A program made the translations under genes and the position numbers. Of a stretch of 64,000 nt of DNA, positions 12,971-22,046 are shown piece by piece. Location: contig NC_037266.1 in NCBI RefSeq assembly GCF_000002425.4, positions 1,322,770 through 1,386,769 on the forward strand, written 5' to 3'. Origin of the DNA: Physcomitrium patens (lineage: Eukaryota > Streptophyta > Bryopsida > Funariales > Funariaceae). Every line of letters starts with the position of its first letter. The first letter of the stretch is position 1. The notes beneath the pieces were generated by a model. The model did no database searches and had not been told where the DNA came from. It saw only the letters and a list, made by a program, of their open reading frames with translations.

Positions 12971-14980
12971 ATAAAATCCTAATCAAATCATTCTTTATTC
13001 TCCTTATAAAAATCCAAGCAATCAAATCAAAACTCTATAACCAATTCACATTTATCATAATAAATCTCTCAACACTTTAATGCCATAAAAATATCCTTCT
13101 TTTAGTTTTTTTTTCTTATTTTTTCTTTTGTTTATTATTTTTATTTTATTTTATTTTAATCAAAATTCATTAATAAAAAACCATCCATGAAAGAAAATTC
13201 ATTCTTCTATCATGGATATTACTTCATCCATGTTTAAGAATTCATCCTTAATTTAAACTTAATTTAATCCTTAATTAAATTTCATCCAAAATCCTGACAT
13301 ATCAAACCTTTATTGATTCCTTCTTAACCTAGATCCCTTCTATGAATCTTGAAATCACCTTGCTTGCAATCTTCTCCTGATAACAGCCGTTGAAGAAGAG
13401 CCTTGACCTCCCTGAACTTCAACAATTCAACACCTTTACTTGCACAACCGCTTGTCTCCAATTCCTTGCACTTCGAATTGTTACACATGAAGGAGGAAGT
13501 TTCTGAGCAACATGGAGCAGTGGAACCTACATCCACCTGCAGGTCGAAGTTGGCGAGACTCAACTACTAGCAGTCCAACATAGGCAAAAATCAGTCGTGG
13601 AAATGCCCCCGAATAGCCAAAATCACTCCGCGGCTCTTCCTTTCCTCAAGCTTGATTATCTTAAGATTTTTGCTTTAGATTTTCAGCTGTGTCACATCTG
13701 TGCTGCTGAGCAACAACGGTGCCTTCGGTGGTTACTTGGGTGGTCATTCAACCTACACACATTACCTGGTCGTTAACATGTTGAAGTACCATGTTCTAAC
13801 TGAGAATTTTGAAGTTGATCAGTGAGCTGAACACTAGGCAGTGTTTCGTAATGAAGGCCACCGCAGCACCTACGACTTATCGTAGGTCAACGATCAGACT
13901 TGACAAGAGCTATCACCATCGGGAACAATCGGCAGTCTACGAGCGATACTCCATCGAGCTGCTAACTTCCTCCCACTCAACGAGCTTCGCCAACACCACT
14001 GTGACCCTTCATAGCATTTCTCCGATGCTTTCCTTGTCCACCAAAACTATACTAAGTTCAGTGCCATCATCGCCACTGGTTCCGCTCCTCAGCACCGCCT
14101 TGAGCAGAGACCTCCACACCATCTGATGTCGATAGAACCCAAACACTAGCAATTGATCCCAACAACAAGGGAGTGAAAAAAACAATGAGCTACCTCTAGT
14201 TCTGCAACGCCAGAGAAACCGCCGCACATTGGCACACACCGCGACGATGAATTCTGAAGGCCGTACTCTGAGACCAGATAGACAAAAAAAATACACCAGC
14301 TACACTGCAGCACCTCCGCGGATGTCTAGTCCACCCACCGAACACAGCCAGTCCAATTGATACAAAAAATAACAAAATTGGCGCAGGTGATCTCCACTGA
14401 TACTGCCGACAGATCTCAAATGCAACAATATTGCGACTTAACCGTATCTAAGTCTTTTCCGCGCAAAAACTTGGAATCAGCTACCCCCACAGAAGAGAAA
14501 AAACCAAAAAAAACAAAAAACAAAAAACAAAAAAACAAAACAAAAAATAGCAACGCTGATCTCCACAGTGTTGTGCCACCACATGTAGAATCTACTACCT
14601 TGGCCAACAGCAATGCACCTCCGCGCACTGCACTGCCCGCCACCAACGGAATCAACAATAAAAACAACAACAAAACCGTGTAGGTCCACCATTAACCGCC
14701 GTTGCTACAAGAACCGAACAACAGCGCAATCTCTAGTCCTATATAAAAGCACTTAGAGACCTTGCTTCCAGCCGCAACAATGCCGCACACTTAGATTCCA
14801 ATGCCAGAAAATATCCCGCTTTCATTACCACACCAAAATCCAAAGATCACAAAAAAACAATTAATTTCAGCATCACTAGATCCACTACCGCCTCACCATC
14901 TTAATTAATTCCTCTTGCCTTAGCCAAAATTTGTTGTTGAAATTTTCCTTCAAGTCTTCACTCCCAATTCTAATCTTAAA
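12971..14980. other. Mixed AT-rich and GC-richer stretch without a recognised gene
   Basis: 12971-13320 is AT-rich. From about 13320 to 14900 the GC content rises sharply and the sequence looks unlike its neighbours. Open frames of 80-108 codons occur on both strands, but none shows a known domain. The one near 14357-14683 owes its length to a simple AAAAACA-type tract. If the primer-binding site at 14981-14993 is real, this would be the gag side of element E, yet I see no gag or zinc-knuckle motif. A TATATAAAAG box on the plus strand sits at about 14741-14750 with nothing recognisable downstream. Confidence 0.35.
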
Positions 14981-14993
14981 GACTCTAATACCA
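14981..14993 (-). promoter_or_regulatory. Candidate tRNA-iMet-type primer-binding site of element E
   Basis: On the minus strand this reads TGGTATTAGAGTC. That agrees at 10 of the first 12 positions with the TGGTATCAGAGC site used by many plant LTR elements, and it lies five bases from the putative LTR end. It suggests an internal region running leftward. Confidence 0.55.
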
Positions 14994-14998
14994 CCTAA

Positions 14999-15902
14999 TG
15001 AGAACAATATTACTTACTTAAAATAAACTTTAAAAAACTCCCAAAACAATCTATTTGAGTCTCCATTGAATCTTGAAATAAAATAGGTGTAATGCTGGAA
15101 TCCAAGCTTGGAAGTAGTTGCATTGTGCCTCTCGTGTTGCACTGTGGTACTGTGCCATGTTGCAACTTTGTGTCAAGACGTACTGTGATTCAAGACCGTG
15201 CCACGCCATATCCTTGGATCCAAGTGCATCGCAATTTTGGAACCTCATTACAACTCTGTGTCGTGATGCTGCTCTTCAATATCAGCACTTAGAGATCACT
15301 TTCTACATTGTCTTTCACTTCCAAAGTGACTCTCAATTTTTTTAATTAAGCCTAAATCGCAAACTTAGATTCTAAGGAGAAATGAGTCATAGGACCTTCT
15401 TTTAAGACACACAAGACTCACTTCCGGTTACTAACATTTCCACATCCTACATTATGCCTCTACACAATTTTAACCTTAGGTTGAAAAAGATGGCTCTCCC
15501 AACCGCTTCTTCGCCATATAGCCGCAATATTTCTATAGGCATCAAGAATGCCTTGGCTCACACTTACCTCTTCCATTTTTTTTTATGAAATCTTTTACAA
15601 ACAAGTGAGAGGATCAAACTTTTTCAACCCTTACACCAACCTTCCCACAAAGAGGGGTAGCCAAAAAGAGGCTATTTATAAGTGTCCCTCTCCTCCCCTC
15701 CATCTATACAGACAGCCTTAATGCATTTTTGGAGACCACTCCACCTGGCCATGACTCTCCACCATATGGCTTGTGTACTTTAGTAGTAGGGAAGGCAGGG
15801 GAGAGAGGGCTGGCAATGATGCCCTCTCTCGTTGAGGTGGCACTGTGACGTGGACGACGCCATTGAATTGTTGCCCTAGAAATCTGTTTCAATGACTTGT
15901 CA
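14999..15902 (-). repeat. LTR-like segment (possible 5' LTR of element E)
   Basis: On the minus strand the segment would start TGACAAGTCATTG and end ATTGTTCTCA next to the candidate primer-binding site. It contains a TATAAATA box at 15673-15680 with about 670 bases downstream of it. Both ends fit the TG...CA rule. No partner LTR was found in the window, so the outer boundary is a guess. The moderate GC content contrasts with the AT-rich DNA that begins at about 15920. Confidence 0.4.
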
Positions 15903-15948
15903 TGCAAGAAAACTCTACAAATACCTTTATCTTATTAAAATTATTCAA

Positions 15949-16096
15949 AATGTGATTATTATTGCAAATGAATAAAATAGTAATATTATAAAAAAAATTC
16001 AAGATTCAAGTTTTTTTAAAAAATACATATCTTTTTGCATGTTGATTTTTATAAAATATAATGTATGTTAGTTGGTTGATTATTTATAATTTTTCC

Positions 16097-16131
<35 letters not shown>

Positions 16132-16332
16132 CATTCATACATACATACATGTTATTTTTTATGTTAATGTTTTTTTTGTGTCATAATTTAAGTAAAATAG
16201 TAAATATTTAAAATTATTTTAAAATATGTTAATAATAAAGTTTATTAATTTCTTTGAATAAAAAATGAAATATTCATAACATTATTGATTATATATATAT
16301 AATCAATAATATATAAATGTGATTATTATTGC

Positions 16333-16336
<4 letters not shown>
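15949..16336. repeat. Pair of 21-nt direct repeats bracketing 346 bp
   Basis: The sequence AATGTGATTATTATTGCAAA plus one T occurs identically at 15949-15969 and 16316-16336. The DNA between contains AT and CATA microsatellites. A replication-slippage duplication or the footprint of an insertion is possible. Confidence 0.7.
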
Positions 16337-16374
<38 letters not shown>

Positions 16375-16469
16375 CATTTGATATAATATTTTGTCTAAGA
16401 TTGTATTCTTATCTAATTTTTTTAAAAAGAAACTTTTTCATATTATATTTATAATAGTTTAGAAATTAA

Positions 16470-16504
<35 letters not shown>

Positions 16505-16505
16505 T
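16101..16505. repeat. Cluster of (AT)n and (CATA)n microsatellites
   Basis: (AT)n runs lie at 16101-16126, 16337-16373 and 16471-16505. A (CATA)n tract is at 16127-16150. A perfect 30-bp palindrome (ATTATTGATT, ten alternating AT bases, AATCAATAAT) is at 16281-16310. Confidence 0.95.
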
Positions 16506-17188
16506 TCTATTACAATAAATATTTATTTATTTTCCTTTAAAAAAATATTGATGGATCTATATAAAGACACAACAAACATCATTGAAACATCTTAGCGAAG
16601 ATTCAAAACTTCCAACCTTTTTAGTACTATTTTACATTCTTTTAGTGTAACATGCCATCTTTCAGTTGTTAAATAATCTTGGATTAATATGTTTTTAATT
16701 TAGAATGTTGTTGAAAACATAATAGACACATGATTATGTAATAATTTTTTTAAAATATGTTGCAGTTTAATTTTGTGTATTTTAACTTATACTCCTTCAA
16801 AAAAACACCTTATTTTTTATACTTATTCACAATTTCATACAAAAAGCGCAAAGACTCAGAGAGTAGGACAGAGTCAGATGTGATATCGTTTTCCCACGCT
16901 TGAAAAGAAACTACATTGTCCCTTCACAAATTGATTCCAGGATGCTGTAACCCTAACGAACTTGTACAAATCCTGTTCACTTTCTTCTCTAGTGTCACTC
17001 TTATAAACCAAATCCAGCTCCGGTGGACCTTCAAAGGTGATCATCCAGTATACACGTTACATGAGAAGGTCTGAAAGGCTTCCTCCTGGCTACAAATTAT
17101 CTCTGCTTCATAAGCCGAATGTGATATGGTACCAATAAATCTACACTTCTCCGTACAGCAATCTGCCACCAAACTTAGCAAATGCTAA
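16506..17188. other. 3' flank of ABCG7
   Basis: The first 300 bases are AT-rich. From about 16840 to the stop codon of ABCG7 the composition is more balanced, as expected of a 3' UTR of some 300 nt read on the minus strand. I could not pick out a clear polyadenylation signal. Confidence 0.4.
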
Positions 17189-19195
17189 TCAAACATCTTC
17201 AACTGCCAACTCGTGGGGGGTCACCTTGCTGGGAGCTTCCAGAACTTGAAACTTGGCCTTGTTTCTCTTGAGGAGCACGTAGGTGAGCCAGTACCAGAAC
17301 AACGCAATGCGGAGCTCCTGGTTGACGGCATTCTGCACGTTCTTACCACCGAAGGACAGCCTCTCCAAAACCTGGTCGCCATCCTGCAAATCAAATGAGT
17401 TCTTCACGTCGAAGGTGAGGCCTTTGAACTCGTTGATTGAGAGAGCTTGAAATGCCCATCGGATAAGGGAGACCTTTGGGATCCACCGGAAGATTGTAGG
17501 AGTGTTGTCTGAGTTCACGTAGTAACCACCGAACACTATAAACACTGTCATTAGGGATGGGCCAAGTGCAAGAGCAGCTTCAGTGGTGGGCGCAATGGCG
17601 CCAACTGTCAAACCCATGGCAGATGCTGCGAAAGCTTCGACGGTCATAACACCTGAGAAGGTCAAAAACCTTTGGAGGGACGGGTTAAGACGAGTCATGG
17701 GGTACACAACAGCGCCGAACATGAGAGGGAAGGCAGCGCTGACGGGCGCTTCGGCCACGAGTTTGGCGATCAGGTAGGGAGCCAGAGAGTAGCTCCCTTT
17801 GGCTTGTTCTCGTTGAACGATAGCTCTCTCCTTCGGAAACACATTCACGGTCTTTGTAAGAGCAGACATAGCTGTGTTGATCGCAGCTACCTGAAGGAGG
17901 CCCATGCGATCCTGAATTGAGGTCTGAGACCGGCCCATGCGCCAGAAAATTGAGCCAAATATGAGAGCAGATGTGATGGACATGGTACCTCGCACTCTGT
18001 TCGTTGATTTGTCCCTCGTCGTTTGTCTCCAAGCTCGTCTCAACAACATCTGGAACTGCCATAGAAAGCCACTCCTGTTCGATACCACGGTGTCGTGAAT
18101 GAACTTCTCATCATCAGGGTCCATCAATAAGTCGAGTGCAGTCAGAGGATTATCTCGCCCAATCTTCTTCTGCTTGCTTGCAAACGCCTCCACCAAATCT
18201 GCAACCTTCTTGCGAGCGGCAATTTCATTATCCGAGGAGCTGTAATCTATGGAAATCAAATCCGCAAAATATTCAGCAGGATTTGTGTGCTCAGGGCATT
18301 TGTGACCTAAATCCGCGAAGTACTTCAGGGCGTGGTCGGCGGCAGGGCCAGCATACACAACAGCTCCACTTGAAAGCAGAATTAGGTCGTCGAATTTAGA
18401 GTAAATTGAGCCACGAGGCTGGTGAATGGAGCACACAACTGTATGACCCTCTTCGGCGAGTTTCCGCAGCGTCTCCATGACGCGCTCGGCTTGGAATGCA
18501 TCCAAGCCTGTGGTAGGCTCATCGGCAAAAATTATAGACGGGCTTGCAATGAGTTCACAAGCGATGGAGAGTCGCTTCTTCTCACCTCCGCTTATACCCC
18601 GCACCTTGGCATCTCCAACGATCGTATCCGCACAGGAAACCAGCCCTAAACGATACAGCAATTCCTGCACGTAGCGCTCCCTGGCATTGGGTTTCCATGT
18701 CTTTGGCAACTGCAGTTCAGCGGCGAGAGCGAGCGTCTCCCGTACCGTAAGCTGCGAGAAAAAAAGGTCTTCCTGTCGCACATACGCGACCCTGTGCTTG
18801 GACTTCGAAAAGGGACGGCCATTGATGCTAAGGGACCCCGTTAAACGCAGGCGAGGAGAGGCAGCCAACTGCCCAGCCAGTACATTCAACAGGGTGGTTT
18901 TACCAGATCCCGATGGTCCCATAATGGCAAGCAATTTCCCCGCCTTGGCCTCTCCGCTCACTCCCTGCAGCAACCTCTTGATCACATTCCCACGTTTGTC
19001 GCGCAAAATGCACTCAATGCGATCCCACGCAACCGTCACAGGCACCACACCCACGGTCGGGGACTCCCCGTCTTCCAGCTCCTCATCCTCCACACGCTCG
19101 CCATGGTCACTCTTGGCCTTCCGCTTCGACACGAACCGGAGGGTGAGAGCTGCTACCCCTGCGGCCATTATGGTTGCCACATTCGGCGGCACCAT
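17189..19195 (-). CDS. ABCG7: ABCG7-type half-size ABC transporter (WBC subfamily), intact
   Basis: The 668-residue protein is colinear with plant ABCG7 from nucleotide-binding domain to C-terminus. Counting from the ATG at 19195, the Walker A GPSGSGKT is at residues 93-100, the ABC signature ISGGEKKR at 201-208, Walker B IIFADEPTTGLD at 221-232 with catalytic Glu226, and the switch His at 258 in SIHQPRG. The membrane domain follows with predicted helices at about 403-420, 432-452, 483-500, 515-540, 545-562 and 628-645. 'RMGKSQTSIQDRMG'-like and 'FGGYYVN.DNTP' blocks are typical of this subgroup. Half transporters act as dimers; the substrate of ABCG7 is not known to me, and I recall the Arabidopsis protein being listed in chloroplast envelope proteomes. 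The coding region is one exon without stops. The open frame continues 25 codons further upstream (to 19270, after a TAG at 19276-19274) but has no ATG there. The chosen ATG has A at -3 and G at +4. An upstream exon cannot be excluded, because the extra codons read sensibly. Confidence 0.93.
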   Translation of the reverse strand: MVPPNVATIMAAGVAALTLRFVSKRKAKSDHGERVEDEELEDGESPTVGVVPVTVAWDRIECILRDKRGNVIKRLLQGVSGEAKAGKLLAIMGPSGSGKTTLLNVLAGQLAASPRLRLTGSLSINGRPFSKSKHRVAYVRQEDLFFSQLTVRETLALAAELQLPKTWKPNARERYVQELLYRLGLVSCADTIVGDAKVRGISGGEKKRLSIACELIASPSIIFADEPTTGLDAFQAERVMETLRKLAEEGHTVVCSIHQPRGSIYSKFDDLILLSSGAVVYAGPAADHALKYFADLGHKCPEHTNPAEYFADLISIDYSSSDNEIAARKKVADLVEAFASKQKKIGRDNPLTALDLLMDPDDEKFIHDTVVSNRSGFLWQFQMLLRRAWRQTTRDKSTNRVRGTMSITSALIFGSIFWRMGRSQTSIQDRMGLLQVAAINTAMSALTKTVNVFPKERAIVQREQAKGSYSLAPYLIAKLVAEAPVSAAFPLMFGAVVYPMTRLNPSLQRFLTFSGVMTVEAFAASAMGLTVGAIAPTTEAALALGPSLMTVFIVFGGYYVNSDNTPTIFRWIPKVSLIRWAFQALSINEFKGLTFDVKNSFDLQDGDQVLERLSFGGKNVQNAVNQELRIALFWYWLTYVLLKRNKAKFQVLEAPSKVTPHELAVEDV

Positions 19196-19244
19196 ATTGC
19201 TCAATCCCCACACGCACCTGTCAAACCCAGAATCACCTTCAAAT

Positions 19245-19322
19245 TCAACTCCGCAGCACAACGTTACCAACGCCTAAAACCCTGCGCAGGGCAATCCTAC
19301 GCACCACAGCTCTCGTGCACAT
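19245..19322 (-). other. Possible upstream ORF of ABCG7 (25 codons)
   Basis: An ATG at 19322-19320 opens a 25-codon frame ending in TGA at 19247-19245, 49 nt before the ABCG7 ATG and in another frame. If the transcript starts upstream of it, it could lower or condition ABCG7 translation. No conservation data are available from this window. Confidence 0.3.
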
Positions 19323-19329
19323 AAAAAAA

Positions 19330-19930
19330 CAGTAAGCTACTGCACCTCACATGCACAACAATTCGGAACAAAAATGAAAATTGCACACGAAAAGAACGGC
19401 GGAGAAACAAAATGGAGAGAGTAAGCTGCAGGGCGGTACAACTGACAATGAGCAGAGGGAAGGAGGTGGAGGAGGAGGAGTGGAAGAGGTGCAGAAGCAA
19501 AAGAGGTGAGGAGGGAGGGAGACACAGCGAAGAGATGGGTAGCCTGGTGGCAGGCAGTCGAGGAAAAGCCTGCCTTGCTTGGTGAAGAAGAGATTGAGGA
19601 GGGGAGGGGAGGAGGGCCCGCCTCCGGAGAAGATGACCCTTCCTCTTCTTTCTGCCCCTGCCCTCCTTCCTCCTTCAAGGTTGTGCCTTTTTCCTCCCAT
19701 CATTGAGTTTCATGCCCTTACACCCTCCTCCTTGAAACCATCCCCACGGCCCCCACCTGCACTTTACTCTACCTCTTCTGTCTCTATACTCCACAATTAC
19801 CAAATTTCCAAATTCCACAACATTTCCTTCCTTGAACACTTGTTGCAGTCCTATGAGTTTCTTTGACCCCACCACCACATTTCTCTCTCTTGTCTCCACT
19901 TCCATAGTTGCTTACATGCCCCTTGGAAAT
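19330..19930 (-). promoter_or_regulatory. Pyrimidine-rich 5' leader/promoter region of ABCG7
   Basis: Read on the minus strand this region is strongly CT-rich, with repeated CTCC and TTCC tracts at 19430-19690, as in many plant 5' UTRs and core promoters. A TATAAAG motif lies at 19953-19947. It would place a start site some 700 nt before the coding region if used. Open frames on either strand here are low-complexity artefacts. Confidence 0.4.
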
Positions 19931-20130
19931 TAGAATTTACCCAATCTTTATAAGTGTTTTGTTTATTGACAATAATATATAAAAAATTTGTGAACATTGT
20001 ATTTAGTTTTTTTTTCTTGCTTTTTTCACTCTTTTTTTCCATGTTTTTTTGTTTTTGTAGGAATTTTTTGCATTTCTTCCTTACATGTCTCTTCTCTTTC
20101 TTTTTAATAGCATAATTTTGTAAGTAAAAG

Positions 20131-20172
20131 TTTTTTTTTTTTTTTTTTTAATTTTTAATTTTTTTTTTTTTT
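20131..20172. repeat. T-rich homopolymer tract
   Basis: Runs of 19 and 12 T separated by a short AT segment lie just upstream of the Harbinger transposase remnant. Confidence 0.9.
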
Positions 20173-20179
20173 GTGTGTG

Positions 20180-21160
20180 TGGTTATGAAAGAAGTTTTTG
20201 TAATGGAAGCATGGAATGCAAGGTTAAAAAATGTGTGTATAACTTTTATGGAGAATGATGAAGATAATGAAGTTAATATTGCAATGGCATTGGATCAATT
20301 TGAAAGTAACTTATATGACAAGTCACTACTATGATGGGACTTTGTAGGTGATTTTTGTAAAGAAAATGCTAAGAATATTGATAGAGCTAAGGTGGTTATG
20401 GATAAGCAAGTGTATCTTGATTACTTTTTAGATGAATTAGTTTATGGTCCTATTTTTTTTGCCTTTAGTTTCGTATAAGAGGGTTGTTGTTTCTCACTCT
20501 TTTTGGAGAAGATTTGCAAGCATGACCCATACTTTATCCAAAAACAAGATGCTTTTGGATTAATAGGATTGTCATCTTGCCAAAAGTTTACAACCACACT
20601 TTAGATGTTTGCATTAAGTATTTGTATAGATGCCATGGATGATTATTGTTAAACAAGAGAATCCACTACAATAGAAAATATGAAGCAATATTACATAGGT
20701 GTCTAAGTAATATTTAAAGAACATCACCTAATACAATTGACTATAGATAATTTTAAGGAAGAATTATCCATCAATAAACCTCACAAGTTTCCTGATATAT
20801 TTATATCTTTGAATTGTATGCATTATAAATGGAAAAAATTGTCTTATAGCATGGCAAGGAGATTTTGGTGATAGGCAAGACAATCAATCTATTATTCTAG
20901 AGGCCATAGCCTACCAGAGCTTATATATATGGCACATTTTTTTTAGAATTTGTGGTTCAAATAATGATCTAAATATGATTGACTATTTTCTACTTATCCA
21001 CAATATGCTAATTAGTGAGGCCTTTGAGTTCACTTTTGGAGTGAATGGCCAAGAGTACAATCAATATTATTTGTTGGCTAATAATATTTATCTCTTGTAG
21101 AGCTATTTTGTTAAATATATTTATCAACTTCATAATAAAAAATAGATATCACATTTCTTA
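20180..21160 (+). pseudogene. PIF/Harbinger transposase pseudogene, N-terminal and catalytic part (block 1)
   Basis: Successive plant PIF/Harbinger blocks can be read on the plus strand. They are 'YLDYFLDELVYGP' (about 20410), 'KICKHDPYFIQKQDAFG' (about 20512-20562), 'ESTTIENMKQYY' (about 20660-20695), 'FISLNCMHYKWKK' (about 20800-20838), 'SNNDLNMIDYF' (about 20957-20989), 'FGVNGQEYNQYYLLANNIY' (about 21036-21092) and 'SYFVKYI' with a trailing 'HF' near 21150. Family members read SIDCMHWEWKN and GSNNDINVL for the first two acidic residues. Here the first Asp is Asn (AAT at 20812-20814) while the second is kept (GAT at 20966-20968). Several stops and frame changes make it inactive. The expected continuation (HFAKMQE...) appears 21 kb away at 42571, so this is the left part of one split element. 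Confidence 0.88.
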
Positions 21161-21271
21161 TTTTAAAATATTATAGCAAATTATCTTATTTTAAAATATT
21201 AGAAATATAGATAATAATCAAAGATTAGTAAATTAAAAATATTAATATTATCTTTTTACAAAGTGAGCTTC
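21161..21271. other. AT-rich start of the Harbinger spacer, ending in the element A target site
   Basis: The last five bases, GCTTC at 21267-21271, recur at 28761-28765 and form the target site duplication of element A. Confidence 0.6.
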
Positions 21272-21299
21272 TGTTAGGGACATATTCTTTAGAACTTTT

Positions 21300-21560
21300 T
21301 AGAGAGAAGTTTCTAGAACCTTCTAAAAAACAAGCCTCTGGAACCTTCTAGAAGAGAAGCCTCTGGAACCTTTTAGAGAGAAGTTTCTAGAAGCTTCTAG
21401 AAAGGAAGTCTCTGGAACCTTCTAGAAGAGAAGTTTCTAGAAGCTTCTAGAAAGGAATCCCCTGAAACTTTCTAGAAGCTTCTTAGTTAATAGAAGTAGC
21501 TCAAGAAGTTTCTAGAACCTTCTAGAAAGGAAGCCTGTGGAACCTTCTAGAAGCTTCCTA
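21300..21560 (+). promoter_or_regulatory. Array of heat-shock-element-like motifs in the LTR U3
   Basis: The 8-mer TTCTAGAA occurs eleven times in about 260 bp. Several copies fuse into alternating TTCnnGAAnnTTCnnGAA strings such as TTCTAGAAGCTTCTAGAA at 21385-21402 and 21435-21452. Heat shock factors bind three or more alternating nGAAn units, so these are strong candidate HSEs. They sit upstream of the TATA box, where ONSEN-type heat-responsive LTRs carry theirs. Heat response itself is inferred. Confidence 0.75.
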
Positions 21561-21598
21561 GTTAATAGAAGTAGCTCGAGAAGCTTCCTAAGTAGGAG

Positions 21599-21641
21599 TA
21601 TATATAGGGATCGAGGCTGAAGAGTTCTTCAGTCTCGACAA
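21599..21641 (+). promoter_or_regulatory. TATA box, hairpin and presumed mRNA 5' end of element A
   Basis: TATATATA at 21599-21606 is followed by an inverted repeat (GAGGCTGAAGA / TCTTCAGTCTC, one mismatch). Its right arm lies about 30 nt downstream, where transcription would start. AGTCTCGACAA at 21631-21641 is complementary, apart from one position, to the sequence just after the LTR. Confidence 0.6.
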
Positions 21642-21768
21642 CACATCTCTTCGAGTTCTAGCTCACCTTTCTGGTGTTGTTCTTGTACTCATCTGTTTAA
21701 TCTAGTTCTGCCACTTCTTCTTGAACTTCTTGTTAGATTTCAAGTCTGTATTTTGTGTCCGTGACTGT

Positions 21769-21779
21769 TTGTCAAGACT
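21769..21779 (+). promoter_or_regulatory. Candidate self-priming primer-binding site of element A
   Basis: TTGTCAAGACT, two bases after the 5' LTR, pairs at 10 of 11 positions with AGTCTCGACAA at the presumed mRNA start. No full tRNA-type site abuts the LTR. A partial tRNA-iMet-like ATATCAGAGC occurs at 21793-21802, but it is some 25 nt too far in. Confidence 0.55.
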
Positions 21780-21814
21780 TCATTCACCTTAGATATCAGA
21801 GCTAGTTCTTTCTT

Positions 21815-22001
21815 AGTAGAGTGTGGATTACCCCTCTACTTGAAGGTATACTAGCATTTTTTAGAGGTTGCGGATTACCCTCCTCTAAACTGATACTTCT
21901 TCTATTACAATATTGGAATCTTATTCTTCTTGGAGAGAGTGGATTACCCCTCTTCTTGAAATTCTTAAGGCCTTTTATAGGTTGTGGATTACCCTCCTAT
22001 A
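21815..22001 (+). promoter_or_regulatory. Four leader hairpins presenting a GGATTACC loop (element A)
   Basis: Four copies of GGATTACC lie between the LTR and gag, each inside an inverted repeat. Stems are 21815-21821/21834-21840 (AGTAGAG/CTCTACT), 21860-21867/21882-21889 (TTTAGAGG/CCTCTAAA), 21936-21939/21950-21953 (AGAG/CTCT) and 21976-21981/21996-22001 (TATAGG/CCTATA). Loops 2 and 4 are TTGYGGATTACCCT. Stem sequences differ while pairing is kept. A packaging, dimerisation or translation role is possible but unproven. Confidence 0.65.
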
Positions 22002-22046
22002 GACCAATATTGCCTCTTATAGGGTCATTTTTGTCCTTCTTTTAGA

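Larger units (their letters stand above)
21272..21766 (+). repeat. 5' LTR of element A
   Basis: It is 495 bp against 420 bp in the 3' copy. The difference is largely an extra unit of about 75 bp rich in TTCTAGAA. Its U3 part carries the heat-shock-element-like array, followed by a TATA box at 21599-21606. Confidence 0.93.

Noticed and set aside
14357-14692. Lys/Asn-rich and Phe-rich overlapping open frames
   Set aside because: Their length comes from an A-rich simple tract read on either strand. No domain or conserved pattern was seen.
19196-19270. Extension of ABCG7 to an upstream TTG start
   Set aside because: The open frame continues but offers no ATG, and a stop lies six bases further upstream. 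The ATG at 19195 has a strong context, so I kept it as the start.
17213-19324. Several open frames of 60-196 codons on the plus strand and other frames over ABCG7
   Set aside because: They lie antisense to or out of frame with a clearly conserved transporter and show no domains. They are shadows of its coding sequence.
19337-19905. Open frames of 66-118 codons on both strands upstream of ABCG7
   Set aside because: They consist of Pro, Ser and Leu runs on one strand and Glu, Gly and Lys runs on the other, caused by the CT-rich leader. There is no protein similarity.
21793-21802. ATATCAGAGC as the primer-binding site of element A
   Set aside because: It resembles the tRNA-iMet-type site but lies about 25 nt from the LTR end, whereas such sites normally start within a few bases. 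The adjacent self-complementary site fits the position better. I keep it only as an alternative.
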